DNA of 64,000 nucleotides from Ruegeria_C sp041537925 (lineage in GTDB: Bacteria > Pseudomonadota > Alphaproteobacteria > Rhodobacterales > Rhodobacteraceae), in contig NZ_JBGOSH010000008.1 of NCBI RefSeq assembly GCF_041537925.1, forward strand, positions 62,001-126,000, in the 5' to 3' direction. Under the pieces are notes generated by a model. That model ran no database searches. It worked only from the letters and a program-made list of their open reading frames with translations, and was not told where the DNA came from. Of the stretch, positions 9,145 through 17,613 are shown piece after piece. A program made the position numbers and the translations under genes. Every line of letters starts with the position of its first letter. Position 1 is the stretch's first letter.

Positions 9145-10413
9145 TTATTCGACCGGGCAAGCACCTTCGGAAGGTGCGTCTGGTGCCCAGCAAGGCGCGC
9201 CAGTTTCAGTCATGATCTTTTCCAGCCGTTTCTTTTGATCTTCCAGAACCTGTTCAATAGGCTGACCAGCCAAAACAATGCGTTCGAACGCATCTACGTA
9301 AACACGATTGAAATCCCCACCCATGCTACCCAGACCCGCAGGCAGCAGGCCAGGATTAGCATCTGGTGATCCGCTCATCGTTGCAACCGCTTCGCCGGCG
9401 GCTTTGACCGAAGGCGGCAGATCGTCTGGCAGTTCGACTTCAACCACGGGGAAGAAGTTTGTGGCCTTCAGGGTCGCGATCTGTGTTTCAGGCTGCATCA
9501 GATAAGTCACCAAAGCTTTGGCACCTTCGGCATCCGGCGCGGTGCGTGGGATGGCAACACCTGCCAGAACGGGCATGAAGCCACGACCGGTCGGACCAGC
9601 AGGCGCCGGGAAGGCGACGAAATCGTCGGGGCGCTCATTAAACGCCTGCGCGAGGCGCGAGGTGTGGTCAAAGACAATCCAGGCATCGCCGTTCAACAGC
9701 TGCTCCTGCATGAATGAGAAGTTGGTCGATGCAGGGTTTGTATGGCTCCAGAGCTCTTTGAACTTCTCCCATGCCGTCACAGCCTCCGGCGATGCAAATG
9801 TCCGCACGACACCATCAGTGTAGGACGGGTAGAGGTAGCCCTGGAAGAAGCGGTGTTTCAGACCCTTCGGCCCTGCAGGAAAGCCGAACTTCTTCTGACC
9901 TGTCGATTCTTCAACGTTCGCTGCCCATGCGATCAACTGGTCATAGGTCAGTGCATTAATGTCCGCACCATCAGGCAGGTACTGCAGCGCCTCGGTGTTG
10001 GCAGCCATGATATAGCTCGCTTGCATCCACGGCATGTAGTGCAGGCTGTCAGTTCCCAGTTTGGCCAGATCATTGAAAGTGTCTGAGGCCGACATGACGC
10101 CAAGATCACTGAGATCCATCAGGTCATCAGGGTTCATTGCCGAGAAGTTGCCGTGCAAAGAGCCCAGCAAGTCAATACTGCCCGAGCCGGCTTGCAGTTC
10201 AGCTTGCAAACGTGTCAGCCAAGGGCCGTCTTCGTTCGGCTGGTAATCCACTCCGCCATCGAAGCCACCAAGGACCTCGGTCCGCATAGCCTGCGCTTCT
10301 TCGGCAGGCCGGGCCTGGGTCGACCAGAACAGAGTTTCAGCTTGCACTGCAACAGCGCCGACAAGCATGGCCACACCGGACACGGCACCCGAAAGTTTCA
10401 GATGAATCGACAT
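9145..10413 (-). CDS. extracellular sugar-binding protein of the CUT1 ABC importer
   Basis: The start at 10413 is chosen because a GGAGG-type ribosome site sits just upstream and the protein then begins with a clean Sec signal peptide (hydrophobic core LSGAVSGVAMLVGAVAVQA, cleavage near AQA|E). The open frame extends 38 codons further upstream without a signal peptide there. The mature protein of about 400 residues has the features of family 1 solute-binding proteins, such as AWIVFDHTS, GPTGRGFMPVLAGVAIPRTA and ALVTYLMQPETQ. It has two Cys near the C-terminus. It is first in the minus-strand run and faces the LacI gene. The ligand is unknown; the downstream enzymes suggest an alpha-mannoside or similar. 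Confidence 0.88.
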   Translation of the reverse strand: MSIHLKLSGAVSGVAMLVGAVAVQAETLFWSTQARPAEEAQAMRTEVLGGFDGGVDYQPNEDGPWLTRLQAELQAGSGSIDLLGSLHGNFSAMNPDDLMDLSDLGVMSASDTFNDLAKLGTDSLHYMPWMQASYIMAANTEALQYLPDGADINALTYDQLIAWAANVEESTGQKKFGFPAGPKGLKHRFFQGYLYPSYTDGVVRTFASPEAVTAWEKFKELWSHTNPASTNFSFMQEQLLNGDAWIVFDHTSRLAQAFNERPDDFVAFPAPAGPTGRGFMPVLAGVAIPRTAPDAEGAKALVTYLMQPETQIATLKATNFFPVVEVELPDDLPPSVKAAGEAVATMSGSPDANPGLLPAGLGSMGGDFNRVYVDAFERIVLAGQPIEQVLEDQKKRLEKIMTETGAPCWAPDAPSEGACPVE

Positions 10414-10594
10414 GTTTTCCTCCCTATGTCTGAGGCTGACAAAAAACCAGGCAACCTCTCTCCCTCGCCGACACCTCAGAGTCAGTCTATGGGCGAATGC
10501 AGTTAATATGGTATATCGTTGTATCACGAGTCAAGTCTGTTGCCGTGCGGCACTACCCATAATTTTCTTGCCATCTGCAAAATCGACTGCGATT

Positions 10595-10616
10595 TTAGGT
10601 AAACGTTATATCTAAA
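10595..10616. promoter_or_regulatory. possible LacI-family operator between the importer operon and its regulator
   Basis: The segment TTAGGTAAACGTTATATC around 10595-10612 has the AACGTT core typical of LacI-family operators and weak outer symmetry (TTTAG / CTAAA, off by half a base). It lies just upstream of the regulator gene, in the only spacer shared with the divergent importer operon. The symmetry is imperfect, so this is a candidate only. Confidence 0.35.
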
Positions 10617-10625
10617 TTGTGACCC

Positions 10626-11636
10626 ATGACGAAAAAGCCCACCTTATCCAGCGTTGCCAAAGAAGCGGGTGTGTCGGTTCCAACCGTCAGCCAAGTTATG
10701 CGTGACACCGGTCGAATTTCAGAAAAGACACGTCAGAAAGTTTTGAGCGCAGCCAAGCGTCTGCGCTACGTCCCAAATCAAGCGGCTGCCACAATGCGAT
10801 CGGGTGACAATCGCGAAATCGGTTTTATCATTAACAAATTGGCCAATCCGTTTAACGCAGAGGTTGTCAGTGGCGCCGTCGACTTGCTCGAAACCGAAGG
10901 TTTCATGGTGTCGGTCCTCGATGCACAAGGAGATCTTCAGCGTCAGGACCGCCTCCTGGAAGCCTGCATCAGATTTGGCCGCCGTGGTTTGATTTGGGTT
11001 CCGGCGCTCGACACGAACGAGGACGCTATGGAGCTTCTGGAAACCCACGGTGTTCCCGCTGTTACTTTCATGCGCAAGGTATCACAGTCCCTTGATCACG
11101 TCGGTGTTCTAAACACCGAGGCTCTTTCTCAAGCTACACAGCATTTGATTGATTTGGGACACAGGCACATCGCCTACTTTGGTGGAACCGAGCAAACATC
11201 GGTGCGCGAGGAGCGCATCGCCGGTTACCTTAGCGCTTGTGAAAAGCTGGATGGCGTGCGCCCAATAATCTGGCCATGTGAGGAGACCAAGCGCGCCGGA
11301 TTTGACGCTGTCGCAGCGCTCCGTCACAAACACCCCGAGGTGACAGGCATTGTTTGTAACGGAGATGTTGTAGCGCTTGGTGCCTGCTTCGGCTTGATTC
11401 AGTCTGGGTTGAACCCGGGGCATGACTTTTCAGTAGTAGGCTTCGATGACATCGAGGATGCTGCCGTCTCGACGCCCGGCCTCACAACCATGGCGATCGA
11501 CCCGAAGAAGTTAGGCAAGCGGTTGGCCGAAATCCTTCTAGACCGAATGCGAACACCCGATCTCCCAGTCCGTCATTTCGAGTATTCCGCGACCCTGAAA
11601 GTTCGAGGTACATCGGGAGAAGCCCCGGATAGGTAG
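10626..11636 (+). CDS. LacI-family transcriptional regulator
   Basis: 336 residues. The N-terminal helix-turn-helix and hinge helix are clear (LSSVAKEAGVSVPTVSQVMR, then LRYVPNQAAATMRSG), followed by a periplasmic-binding-protein-like sensor domain (IGFIINKLANPFNAEVVSGA; VVGFDDIEDAAVSTPGLTTM). It is divergent from the sugar importer and hydrolase operon, the usual position for its local repressor, with the imported sugar or its product as likely inducer. The IS5 copy 2 lies about 90 bases downstream. Confidence 0.9.
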   Translation: MTKKPTLSSVAKEAGVSVPTVSQVMRDTGRISEKTRQKVLSAAKRLRYVPNQAAATMRSGDNREIGFIINKLANPFNAEVVSGAVDLLETEGFMVSVLDAQGDLQRQDRLLEACIRFGRRGLIWVPALDTNEDAMELLETHGVPAVTFMRKVSQSLDHVGVLNTEALSQATQHLIDLGHRHIAYFGGTEQTSVREERIAGYLSACEKLDGVRPIIWPCEETKRAGFDAVAALRHKHPEVTGIVCNGDVVALGACFGLIQSGLNPGHDFSVVGFDDIEDAAVSTPGLTTMAIDPKKLGKRLAEILLDRMRTPDLPVRHFEYSATLKVRGTSGEAPDR

Positions 11637-11723
11637 TACTTACAATCCCAGAACCGTCGCGCACATTCTTAACGACCAGAGCCAGCGATGTATTGGACAC
11701 CCTTATCGCCAGGATTTCTCCAG

Positions 11724-12326
11724 CTATTCACTTTCGGCATCCATTTCAGCAATCAAGTCTGGCAGCGCCGTTTCGTCACCCACGTGTTCGGTGGTCAGCT
11801 CCGTAGCAGCGACGTTGCCTGTCTCCTGATCAAAGGCGATGTGGAGCTTGCGCCAGGTTTTACGGGCCTTCCTGATGCCGTGTTTTTCTGTATGCCAGTC
11901 ATTGTCGCCACGCACTTTCAGACCCGTGCTATCCACAATGAGTGTGATTGGCTGACTCGCAGCTCGCCGATTTTGGGCGATCATCAGCCCTTTGCCACGT
12001 CGCGATAGCGTCGAGTAATCCGGCACTGCGAGGTTCAACCCCATCAGCTTGGCAATCGACCGTACGAAGCCCTGAGTCTGCCTGAGCGGAAGTCGAAACA
12101 CGACCCGCAGAGCGATGCAAATCTCGATTGCTAAATCGGAGTAACGCGACTGACCGCCGCGTGTCTTGCGGCGCGGCGATCTCCATTTCTGCACCACATC
12201 ATCAGACACCCAGATCGTCACGTCACCTCGACGCCGGAGACTTTCATTGTAATCCGAGCAGTTCGTGACCCGGTACTTTGCTTTTTCAAACTTATCGCGA
12301 CGGGCATCATTGAATTTGGGGGGCAT
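11724..12326 (-). pseudogene. truncated IS5-family transposase
   Basis: About 200 of the expected roughly 310 residues remain: the N-terminal domain of the IS5 group and the first DDE-domain segment (IVDSTGLKVRGDNDW, KTWRKLHIAFDQETG). The FLADGAYDG and YNQRSQVEAQ motifs seen in copy 1 are missing, so it cannot catalyse transposition. Confidence 0.8.
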
Positions 12327-12387
12327 CGACCGTCGCTCACATCACAGAAAACGCTGGGAATACTTTGAGCAGCCGATCCGTGCAACA
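11724..12387 (-). mobile_element. IS5-family insertion sequence, copy 2, C-terminal half lost
   Basis: The transposase gene starts at 12326 (MPPKFNDARRDKF) and is collinear with copy 1 through ALPDLIAEMD, then stops after three unrelated residues. The DDE catalytic C-terminus is gone. The terminal 14-mer CGATCCGTGCAACA is present at 12374-12387. Unlike copy 1 this fragment keeps the intact CCCTTTGCC frame at the copy-1 slip site. It sits between the LacI and LysR genes. The 60-100 bases on each side show no gene. Confidence 0.78.
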
Positions 12388-12430
12388 CAGTCCAACGAAC
12401 CCAGAAATACCTAGGCGGCGAACTCTCGTT

Positions 12431-13363
12431 TTAGGTGACTAAGTAAGAGATCCTTTTAATGATCAGCTCACTTTCCTTCGCGAATGCCTCGGTCACGAGG
12501 TCGAGCTGATCTTTCATCCCGTTTTCGTCATTGGCAAACAGACCCCAATCGTACTTTATCTGCTCAGACAGCATACGAATTTTCACTCCCCTAACCGGTA
12601 CGCCAAGTGCGGTGACAGGATCGCATATTGCGATTCCCAGCCCGGACCTAGCCGCCATCGCTGCATTCAGTGATGAGTTCGTTGCGATTTCACGGGCGGG
12701 AACCACTTTGTTTTCGTCAAATGCCTGGTTTATGGCGCGGCGGATGCGGTAGCTATTGCTTATCGTTGCGAGCCTTTCCTCGGCGAATACAGCGAGTGGC
12801 AGAGGTCCGGGCCGATCAAAAGGACTGCCCTCTTGAACGACGGCCACAAGGCTTGATTCGAACCTGGCAAGGCATCTTAGGCGGTCATGATCGATTGGAA
12901 ATGCCGAAATACCTAGATCAGCGGTCCGTTGGCGCAATGCATGGATGACCCGTTCTGCGCTGATCGTTTCGACGTGAACGAAATCAGGCAAGACATCTGC
13001 AATACGCGACAAGACTGGAGCGACAAGACCCGCAGACATGGTGGGCGTCGCAACAATATCAATCGCGGCAATCTTTTCGTCCCTGATGGCATGCGCACGC
13101 ATCGTCAATTGCGTTAAGTTAGCCATAACACGCTGGGATTCTTCAAAGAATTTCATGCCCTTTTCGGTTGGAGCTATTTTGGGTCCGTTTCGTTCGAACA
13201 GGCTAAAACCAACGCGTGTTTCCAGGTCGCGCACCATCCGCGTGACGGCAGGTTGGCTGACGGACAGCATCTGAGCGGCTGCTGTCATCGACCCGCAACT
13301 AACGACTGCTGCGAAAACTTCCATCGAGCGAATGTCAGGACGGGCATTCTTCTTCATTGACAT
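12431..13363 (-). CDS. LysR-family transcriptional regulator
   Basis: 310 residues with an N-terminal winged helix-turn-helix (MEVFAAVVSCGSMTAAAQML, SVSQPAVTRMVRDLE) and a LysR substrate-binding domain. Translation starts at 13363 or at the second ATG two codons on. It is divergent from the opine-type cluster, and a T-N11-A palindrome lies in the shared spacer, so it is the likely activator of that cluster. The inducer is unknown. The effector domain shows no extra motifs. Confidence 0.9.
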   Translation of the reverse strand: MSMKKNARPDIRSMEVFAAVVSCGSMTAAAQMLSVSQPAVTRMVRDLETRVGFSLFERNGPKIAPTEKGMKFFEESQRVMANLTQLTMRAHAIRDEKIAAIDIVATPTMSAGLVAPVLSRIADVLPDFVHVETISAERVIHALRQRTADLGISAFPIDHDRLRCLARFESSLVAVVQEGSPFDRPGPLPLAVFAEERLATISNSYRIRRAINQAFDENKVVPAREIATNSSLNAAMAARSGLGIAICDPVTALGVPVRGVKIRMLSEQIKYDWGLFANDENGMKDQLDLVTEAFAKESELIIKRISYLVT

Positions 13364-13407
13364 AGTTCAACACTCATAATTACGATACAGCATCATCTAG
13401 CCATCAT

Positions 13408-13424
13408 TATGCAAATTTAGCATA
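13408..13424. promoter_or_regulatory. LysR-type box in the divergent spacer
   Basis: TATGCAAATTTAGCATA is a 5-7-5 inverted repeat (TATGC...GCATA) that contains the T-N11-A signature of LysR regulators (T at 13410, A at 13422). It lies 44 bases upstream of the LysR start and 36 bases upstream of the first small ORF of the cluster. Confidence 0.6.
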
Positions 13425-13460
13425 GCAAGCTGCAAGGTAAATGATAAGAGGATCGACGCT

Positions 13461-13565
13461 ATGTCAGCTGAACCTGTGAATGATACTGTTCACCAGTTCG
13501 AGACCAAACGGTCGCTGGCTACGGCAAATGCCTGTACCCCATGTTACTTTGCAGGGCTGCCATGA
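13461..13565 (+). CDS. possible 34-residue peptide with a CTPC motif, first ORF of the opine-type cluster
   Basis: ATG at 13461 follows an AAGAGG ribosome site with a 9-base spacer. The product starts MSAEPVNDTV and ends ANACTPCYFAGLP. Its stop overlaps the next ATG (ATGA at 13562-13565). It is not a family I recognise. It could be a ribosomal peptide precursor, a leader peptide controlling the downstream genes, or chance. Length and composition cannot decide. The position, first after the LysR box and in a chain of overlapping frames, is the main support. Confidence 0.4.
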   Translation: MSAEPVNDTVHQFETKRSLATANACTPCYFAGLP

Positions 13566-13708
13566 GCGACATATCAAACACACGGAGGATGGCCGCAACT
13601 GCAGCCAGACAATTGTTCGCACATACCCAGATCAGGCTTGCTTTGGATCAGCAATCCTCCATCGTCATTCGATGCCATCCACCTCAGGAGACGTCGAGAC
13701 TTGAATAG
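13562..13708 (+). CDS. possible 48-residue ORF overlapping the transporter start
   Basis: It begins by ATGA overlap with the preceding ORF and ends (TAG at 13706-13708) eight bases inside the MFS gene, whose TTG start is at 13701. The product (MSDISNTRRMAATAARQLF..., one Cys) resembles nothing I know, and its own ribosome site is weak. It may serve translational coupling only, or be non-coding leader RNA. Confidence 0.3.
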   Translation: MSDISNTRRMAATAARQLFAHTQIRLALDQQSSIVIRCHPPQETSRLE

Positions 13709-15038
13709 CCCGCTTGCAAATCCAGCATTTCGTAGCCTGTTTGCGTCACAGATTTGCTCGCTTTTGGGCGTAGGGCTGTTGACTGTTGCGCTTTCGTTGG
13801 CAGCTTACCGCATTGGCGGTGCGGCCTTCGGCGGGCAATTGCTGGGGATGCTGCTGGCACTAAAAATGGTGGCCTATGTTGTTTTGGCTCCGCTCGCTGA
13901 AACTCTGCTGTCTGGCTTGCGGCGCAAGCCGGCAATGGTGTCGCTTGGTCTTGGTCGGATGTTGCTGTTGCTGCCAATGACGTTTGTTACGCAAACTTGG
14001 CAGGTCGCGGCGCTGGTCTTTGTATTTTTTTCGTTGACGGCGGGATTTACACCGCTTTTTCAGTCTGTGGTTCCGGATATCTTGCCTGAGGAAGACGTCT
14101 ACACCAAAGCGCTTGCTTGGTCGCGTGTCGCCTATACTCTTGAAGCGGTGCTAAGCCCGGTAATTGCTGCAGTCCTGCTAAACGGATTGGCGGCACATGA
14201 GCTTTTCTTTGCATCAGCGACATTCTTTGCGGGTTCCGTTCTTGCGCTGCTACTGACACACTTTCCCACCCACCGCGAGGTTTCGCGTAAGGGTCCGTTT
14301 CTCAAGAGTGCATTCCGCGGAGTTTGGATTTACCGACAGACCCCAAGATTGCGCGGGTTGGTTCTGCTCAACCTTTCTCTGTCAATTGTGATGGCTTGGG
14401 TCTTGGTGAACACCGTCGTGTATGCAGGTGCCCGACTGGGCAATGCCGAAAGGTTTTTTCCAATGCTGATGGCTTCGTACGGTATCGGAGCCGCACTGGG
14501 GGCGTTCGCTGTGCCAAAACTGTTGCACCGGATAAGTGAGCGCAATGTGATACTGATCGGCGTATCTGGATTTTCGGTCGCTGGTGCGGCATTTGCTACC
14601 TTGCCGATTGTGCCAGCACCACTCCTGACCGTGATCTGGGCCATTTTTGGTTTCGTATCTTCACTGGTGATTACTCCGGGCGGTCTGGTGACTACCCGGT
14701 CCGCTGCGCGCCGCGACAGACCTGCTGTATTTGCAGCCCAGTTTTCATTGAGCCATGCGGCCTGGTTGGTCGCCTATCCCCTGGCTGGCTGGCTCGGCGG
14801 AGTTGTGTCGCTTGAGATGGCGCTGCTTGTGCTGTCCGGCATGAGTGCGGTGGTTGCGAGTGTTGCGATATTGGTTTGGCCCAACAATGACCCGCTGGAA
14901 CGGGCACATTCCCACCACGACCTGCCAGATAAACACCCGCATCTGAAACAAGTGCCGGTTTCTGGCGCGTCCCGCCAACATGTCCACGCGTATCATATTG
15001 ATGACTTACATCCGAACTGGAACCGGAGGTCCACGTGA
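13701..15038 (+). CDS. MFS transporter with a histidine-rich C-terminal tail
   Basis: The TTG at 13701 is chosen as start. AGGAG lies 10 bases upstream, and the protein then begins NSPLANPAFRSLFASQICSL, the usual N-terminus of this MFS subgroup; the frame stays open upstream but without such a site. 445 residues, about 10-12 membrane helices, no signal peptide. The last 40 residues are cytoplasmic and His-rich (ERAHSHHDLPDKHPHLKQ, RQHVHAYHIDDLHP), about nine His in a compact tail, which suggests metal sensing or a metal-linked substrate. Within this cluster an exporter role for the product of the downstream enzymes is plausible but inferred. Confidence 0.85.
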   Translation: MNSPLANPAFRSLFASQICSLLGVGLLTVALSLAAYRIGGAAFGGQLLGMLLALKMVAYVVLAPLAETLLSGLRRKPAMVSLGLGRMLLLLPMTFVTQTWQVAALVFVFFSLTAGFTPLFQSVVPDILPEEDVYTKALAWSRVAYTLEAVLSPVIAAVLLNGLAAHELFFASATFFAGSVLALLLTHFPTHREVSRKGPFLKSAFRGVWIYRQTPRLRGLVLLNLSLSIVMAWVLVNTVVYAGARLGNAERFFPMLMASYGIGAALGAFAVPKLLHRISERNVILIGVSGFSVAGAAFATLPIVPAPLLTVIWAIFGFVSSLVITPGGLVTTRSAARRDRPAVFAAQFSLSHAAWLVAYPLAGWLGGVVSLEMALLVLSGMSAVVASVAILVWPNNDPLERAHSHHDLPDKHPHLKQVPVSGASRQHVHAYHIDDLHPNWNRRST

Positions 15039-15077
15039 TGCGGGCTCACAATAAAAAACATATGCAGGATGGCCTAA

Positions 15078-16550
15078 ATGCTAAATGATATGTCTTCACC
15101 CATAGATTCAAAGGGTCTACCCGCGCTTGAGGCGCGGCTCAGAGAGGACCTGAGTTTTCTGAACTATCCCGACAAGGCTTGGGTGCCGCAAAGAGAGGGT
15201 GTGTCGGATGTTGTCATTATCGGTGGTGGCATGTGTGGCAACCTGGCTTGGTTCGCGCTGAAATCGGGCGGCATTCATAATGTTCGGGTTCTGGATCGCG
15301 CCGCAGAAGGTCAAGAAGGACCTTGGCTTGGGTATGCACGTATGGAAACGCTGCGGTCGCCCAAAACGCTGACCGGCCCGGCTTATGGTCATGGCTCTTT
15401 GACGTTTCAGGCCTGGTACAGAGCGCAGTTTGGTACAAACGCCTGGGGAGAGCTGGACAAGATTCCGCGACCCATGTGGATGGATTATCTGTGCTGGTAC
15501 CGCAAGGTACTTGGAATTCCGGTTGAAAACGGCGTCTCGGTTGATCGCGTTGAGCCCGAAGGTGATCTGTTGCGGCTGACCGTCTCCGGCGCGCAAAGCG
15601 GAGAGATCCTGACCCGAAAGCTGGTGTTCGCCACCGGGCGCGATGGTACAGGCGGTCCCAACATTCCTGACTTTATCAAAGAGGTTCCGCGCCACCTTTG
15701 GGCACATAGCGCGGACGACATCGACTTTGCGACGCTGAAGGACAAGCGCGTCGCAGTCATAGGTGTCGGTGCCTCTGCGGTGGACAATTCCGCCGAAGCT
15801 CTTGAGCACGGCGCAGCCGAGGCACGTCATCTGATCCGGCGCAAGGAAATGCCGACGATCAACAAGATGATGGGGATTGGCAGTTATGGTTTCACCGCCG
15901 GGTATGCAGCATTGCCCAATGAGTGGCGCTGGCGGTTTATGCAATACAGCTTCGCAACACAAACCCCATCGCCGCGTGGTTCGACATTGCGCGTCAGTCG
16001 TCATCCCAATGCGTATTTCCACTTTGGCAAGGCAACGACCAGCATCGAACAACAAGGTGATGCTGCGGTTGTCCATTTTGCTGATGGTACATCCTATGAG
16101 GCGGATTTTGTCATCCTGGGAACAGGGTTTGTGATCGATCCAATGGCCCGGACTGAGTTTGGAGACACCGCTTCCGAAATTCTTCTCTGGCAGGACGTAT
16201 ACGTGCCGCCGGTGGGCGAAGAATCCGGTGATCTGGGGCGGTTCCCCTATCTGAACTCCGATTTCAGCTTCCGGGAAAAACACCCTGGCAAAGCCCCATG
16301 GCTGAACAATGTATATTGTTTCAATTTTGGCGCGTCGGCGAGTTTGGGTAAAGTGAGTGGTGACATCCCCGGGATCAGCGATGGGGCATCCTGGCTGACT
16401 CGGGCAATAGCGGCGTCTCTTTATGGTGAGGATGTGCAGGCCCAATGGCAGCGGATGCAAGACTATGACACGCCCGAGCTTCTGGGCGATGAATGGGAAC
16501 CCACCGAGCTGGACGCAACCGCACAATCGCAGGAGGGGAAGGTCGCATGA
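15078..16550 (+). CDS. FAD/NAD(P)-binding flavoprotein oxidoreductase
   Basis: 490 residues with two dinucleotide-binding motifs: FAD site VVIIGGGMCGNLAWFALKSGG (about 44-64) and NAD(P) site VAVIGVGASAVDNSAEALEHG (about 225-245), plus the ATG-type motif LVFATGRDGTGG and the late FVILGTGFVIDP. This layout is that of two-domain flavoprotein monooxygenases and related amine/opine-type oxidoreductases, and no more precise class can be given by eye. It ends with ATGA overlapping the next gene. The long frame on the opposite strand (15117-16526) is its shadow. In context it probably acts on the same metabolite as the opine-dehydrogenase-like enzyme. Confidence 0.82.
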   Translation: MLNDMSSPIDSKGLPALEARLREDLSFLNYPDKAWVPQREGVSDVVIIGGGMCGNLAWFALKSGGIHNVRVLDRAAEGQEGPWLGYARMETLRSPKTLTGPAYGHGSLTFQAWYRAQFGTNAWGELDKIPRPMWMDYLCWYRKVLGIPVENGVSVDRVEPEGDLLRLTVSGAQSGEILTRKLVFATGRDGTGGPNIPDFIKEVPRHLWAHSADDIDFATLKDKRVAVIGVGASAVDNSAEALEHGAAEARHLIRRKEMPTINKMMGIGSYGFTAGYAALPNEWRWRFMQYSFATQTPSPRGSTLRVSRHPNAYFHFGKATTSIEQQGDAAVVHFADGTSYEADFVILGTGFVIDPMARTEFGDTASEILLWQDVYVPPVGEESGDLGRFPYLNSDFSFREKHPGKAPWLNNVYCFNFGASASLGKVSGDIPGISDGASWLTRAIAASLYGEDVQAQWQRMQDYDTPELLGDEWEPTELDATAQSQEGKVA

Positions 16551-17029
16551 GCCTCTCTGAGACGACGATCACAAAACTGGCCGGTGTGGTCGCTGATAGT
16601 GAGGTGGCCAGTGCTGTGTCAGCGCGCGCCAACATTATCGAGATGACCCAAGATGCCGAAGATGCGGTGTTACGACCAAAAGACATTGGCGCGTTCGGGC
16701 ATGATCTGCGGGCGGCCATTGCTGCACGGGTTGCGAACCTGGCCGGGGACGGAATGCTTGCGGCGTACTATCTTGCGGATGCGGGACAATACGCAGCGCT
16801 GAGCGATCCGAACACGCCCGGCGCGGCACAAGGGCAGGAGGCAGTTCTGGCCCTCGTTGACAAGGTTGCCAACCAGACCAGCGACGTCACGGCATTGGAT
16901 ATACAAATCCTGCAGGTCGCCAAAATCTCTGATCCGGATATCGTCCGTTTGTGCGAACTCGTGGCCTTCCTGGCTTTTCAGATCAGGGTCATTGCCGGGC
17001 TGCGACTGATGCAAAGTGAGGCAGCATGA
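16547..17029 (+). CDS. carboxymuconolactone decarboxylase-fold (CMD) domain protein, Avi_7170-like
   Basis: Start at 16547 by ATGA overlap with the flavoprotein stop (an 18-codon upstream extension has no support). 160 residues, mostly helical; DLRAAIAARVAN... and ...LCELVAFLAFQIRVIAGLRL match the small non-catalytic partner of a known pair of CMD/alkylhydroperoxidase-domain proteins. It has no CxxC. Its stop overlaps the next start by four bases. The pairing with the following gene is the strongest evidence; the reaction is unknown. Confidence 0.65.
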   Translation: MSLSETTITKLAGVVADSEVASAVSARANIIEMTQDAEDAVLRPKDIGAFGHDLRAAIAARVANLAGDGMLAAYYLADAGQYAALSDPNTPGAAQGQEAVLALVDKVANQTSDVTALDIQILQVAKISDPDIVRLCELVAFLAFQIRVIAGLRLMQSEAA

Positions 17030-17613
17030 GCGATATCATCCGCAAATTCACCCGCAATGTACCTGAATGGCGGCCACGCGTAGTTCCGGTCAAATTGAAA
17101 GACGCCACTCAAGAACAGCTTAATGCGCTCAAGGTCACGCCATCCAACACAAAAGTATCGGGCTATGTTCTAACCCTGGCCCATGATGTCGAAAGCCTGG
17201 CAGTGCGTTCACCGCTGTTCAACGCGATCATGTACGATCGGGGCGGCATGTCGCGGGCAGAACGCGAACTTGGCGCGCTGGGGGCATCGATGGTCAACCA
17301 TTGCATTTATTGCGCCGCTGTTCACGCGGACCGCCACGCCAAACTGACCCGGGATACTACTGTGACCGACGCGCTGTTTGCCAGCGGAGAAGAGGCTGAC
17401 CTTAGTCTTAGGGATCAGGCAATTTTTGACTTTGCCCGGAAATCTGCCGAAGCACCGCCCACAGCCGGGCCCGAGGATATTGAGGCCCTACGTAACGCCG
17501 GTTTGTCAGGTGAAGAAATTTTCGATCTGATCCTGTCTTCTGCGTTGTTTGGTTGGGCTAATCGGCTCATGCATGTTCTCGGTGATCCGGTGCCCCAAAA
17601 GGTGACGGTATGA
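17026..17613 (+). CDS. AhpD-like alkylhydroperoxidase-domain protein, Avi_7169-like
   Basis: 195 residues with the AhpD/CMD active-site signature NHCIYCAAVHADRH: Cys93, Cys96 and His100, within the helix that also supplies the upstream Glu (RAERELGALGAS). This is the catalytic thiol pair of AhpD-type peroxidases. Family members of this kind occur next to a CMD protein without cysteines, as here. A role in peroxide removal or in thiol-dependent chemistry on the cluster's metabolite would fit; neither is shown. Both gene boundaries overlap neighbours by ATGA. Confidence 0.75.
   Translation: MSDIIRKFTRNVPEWRPRVVPVKLKDATQEQLNALKVTPSNTKVSGYVLTLAHDVESLAVRSPLFNAIMYDRGGMSRAERELGALGASMVNHCIYCAAVHADRHAKLTRDTTVTDALFASGEEADLSLRDQAIFDFARKSAEAPPTAGPEDIEALRNAGLSGEEIFDLILSSALFGWANRLMHVLGDPVPQKVTV

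Noticed and set aside
15117..16526. Long minus-strand ORF (469 codons) opposite the FAD oxidoreductase
   Set aside because: Its residues show no family pattern, while the plus strand has two dinucleotide motifs and ATGA coupling. It is a GC-rich shadow.
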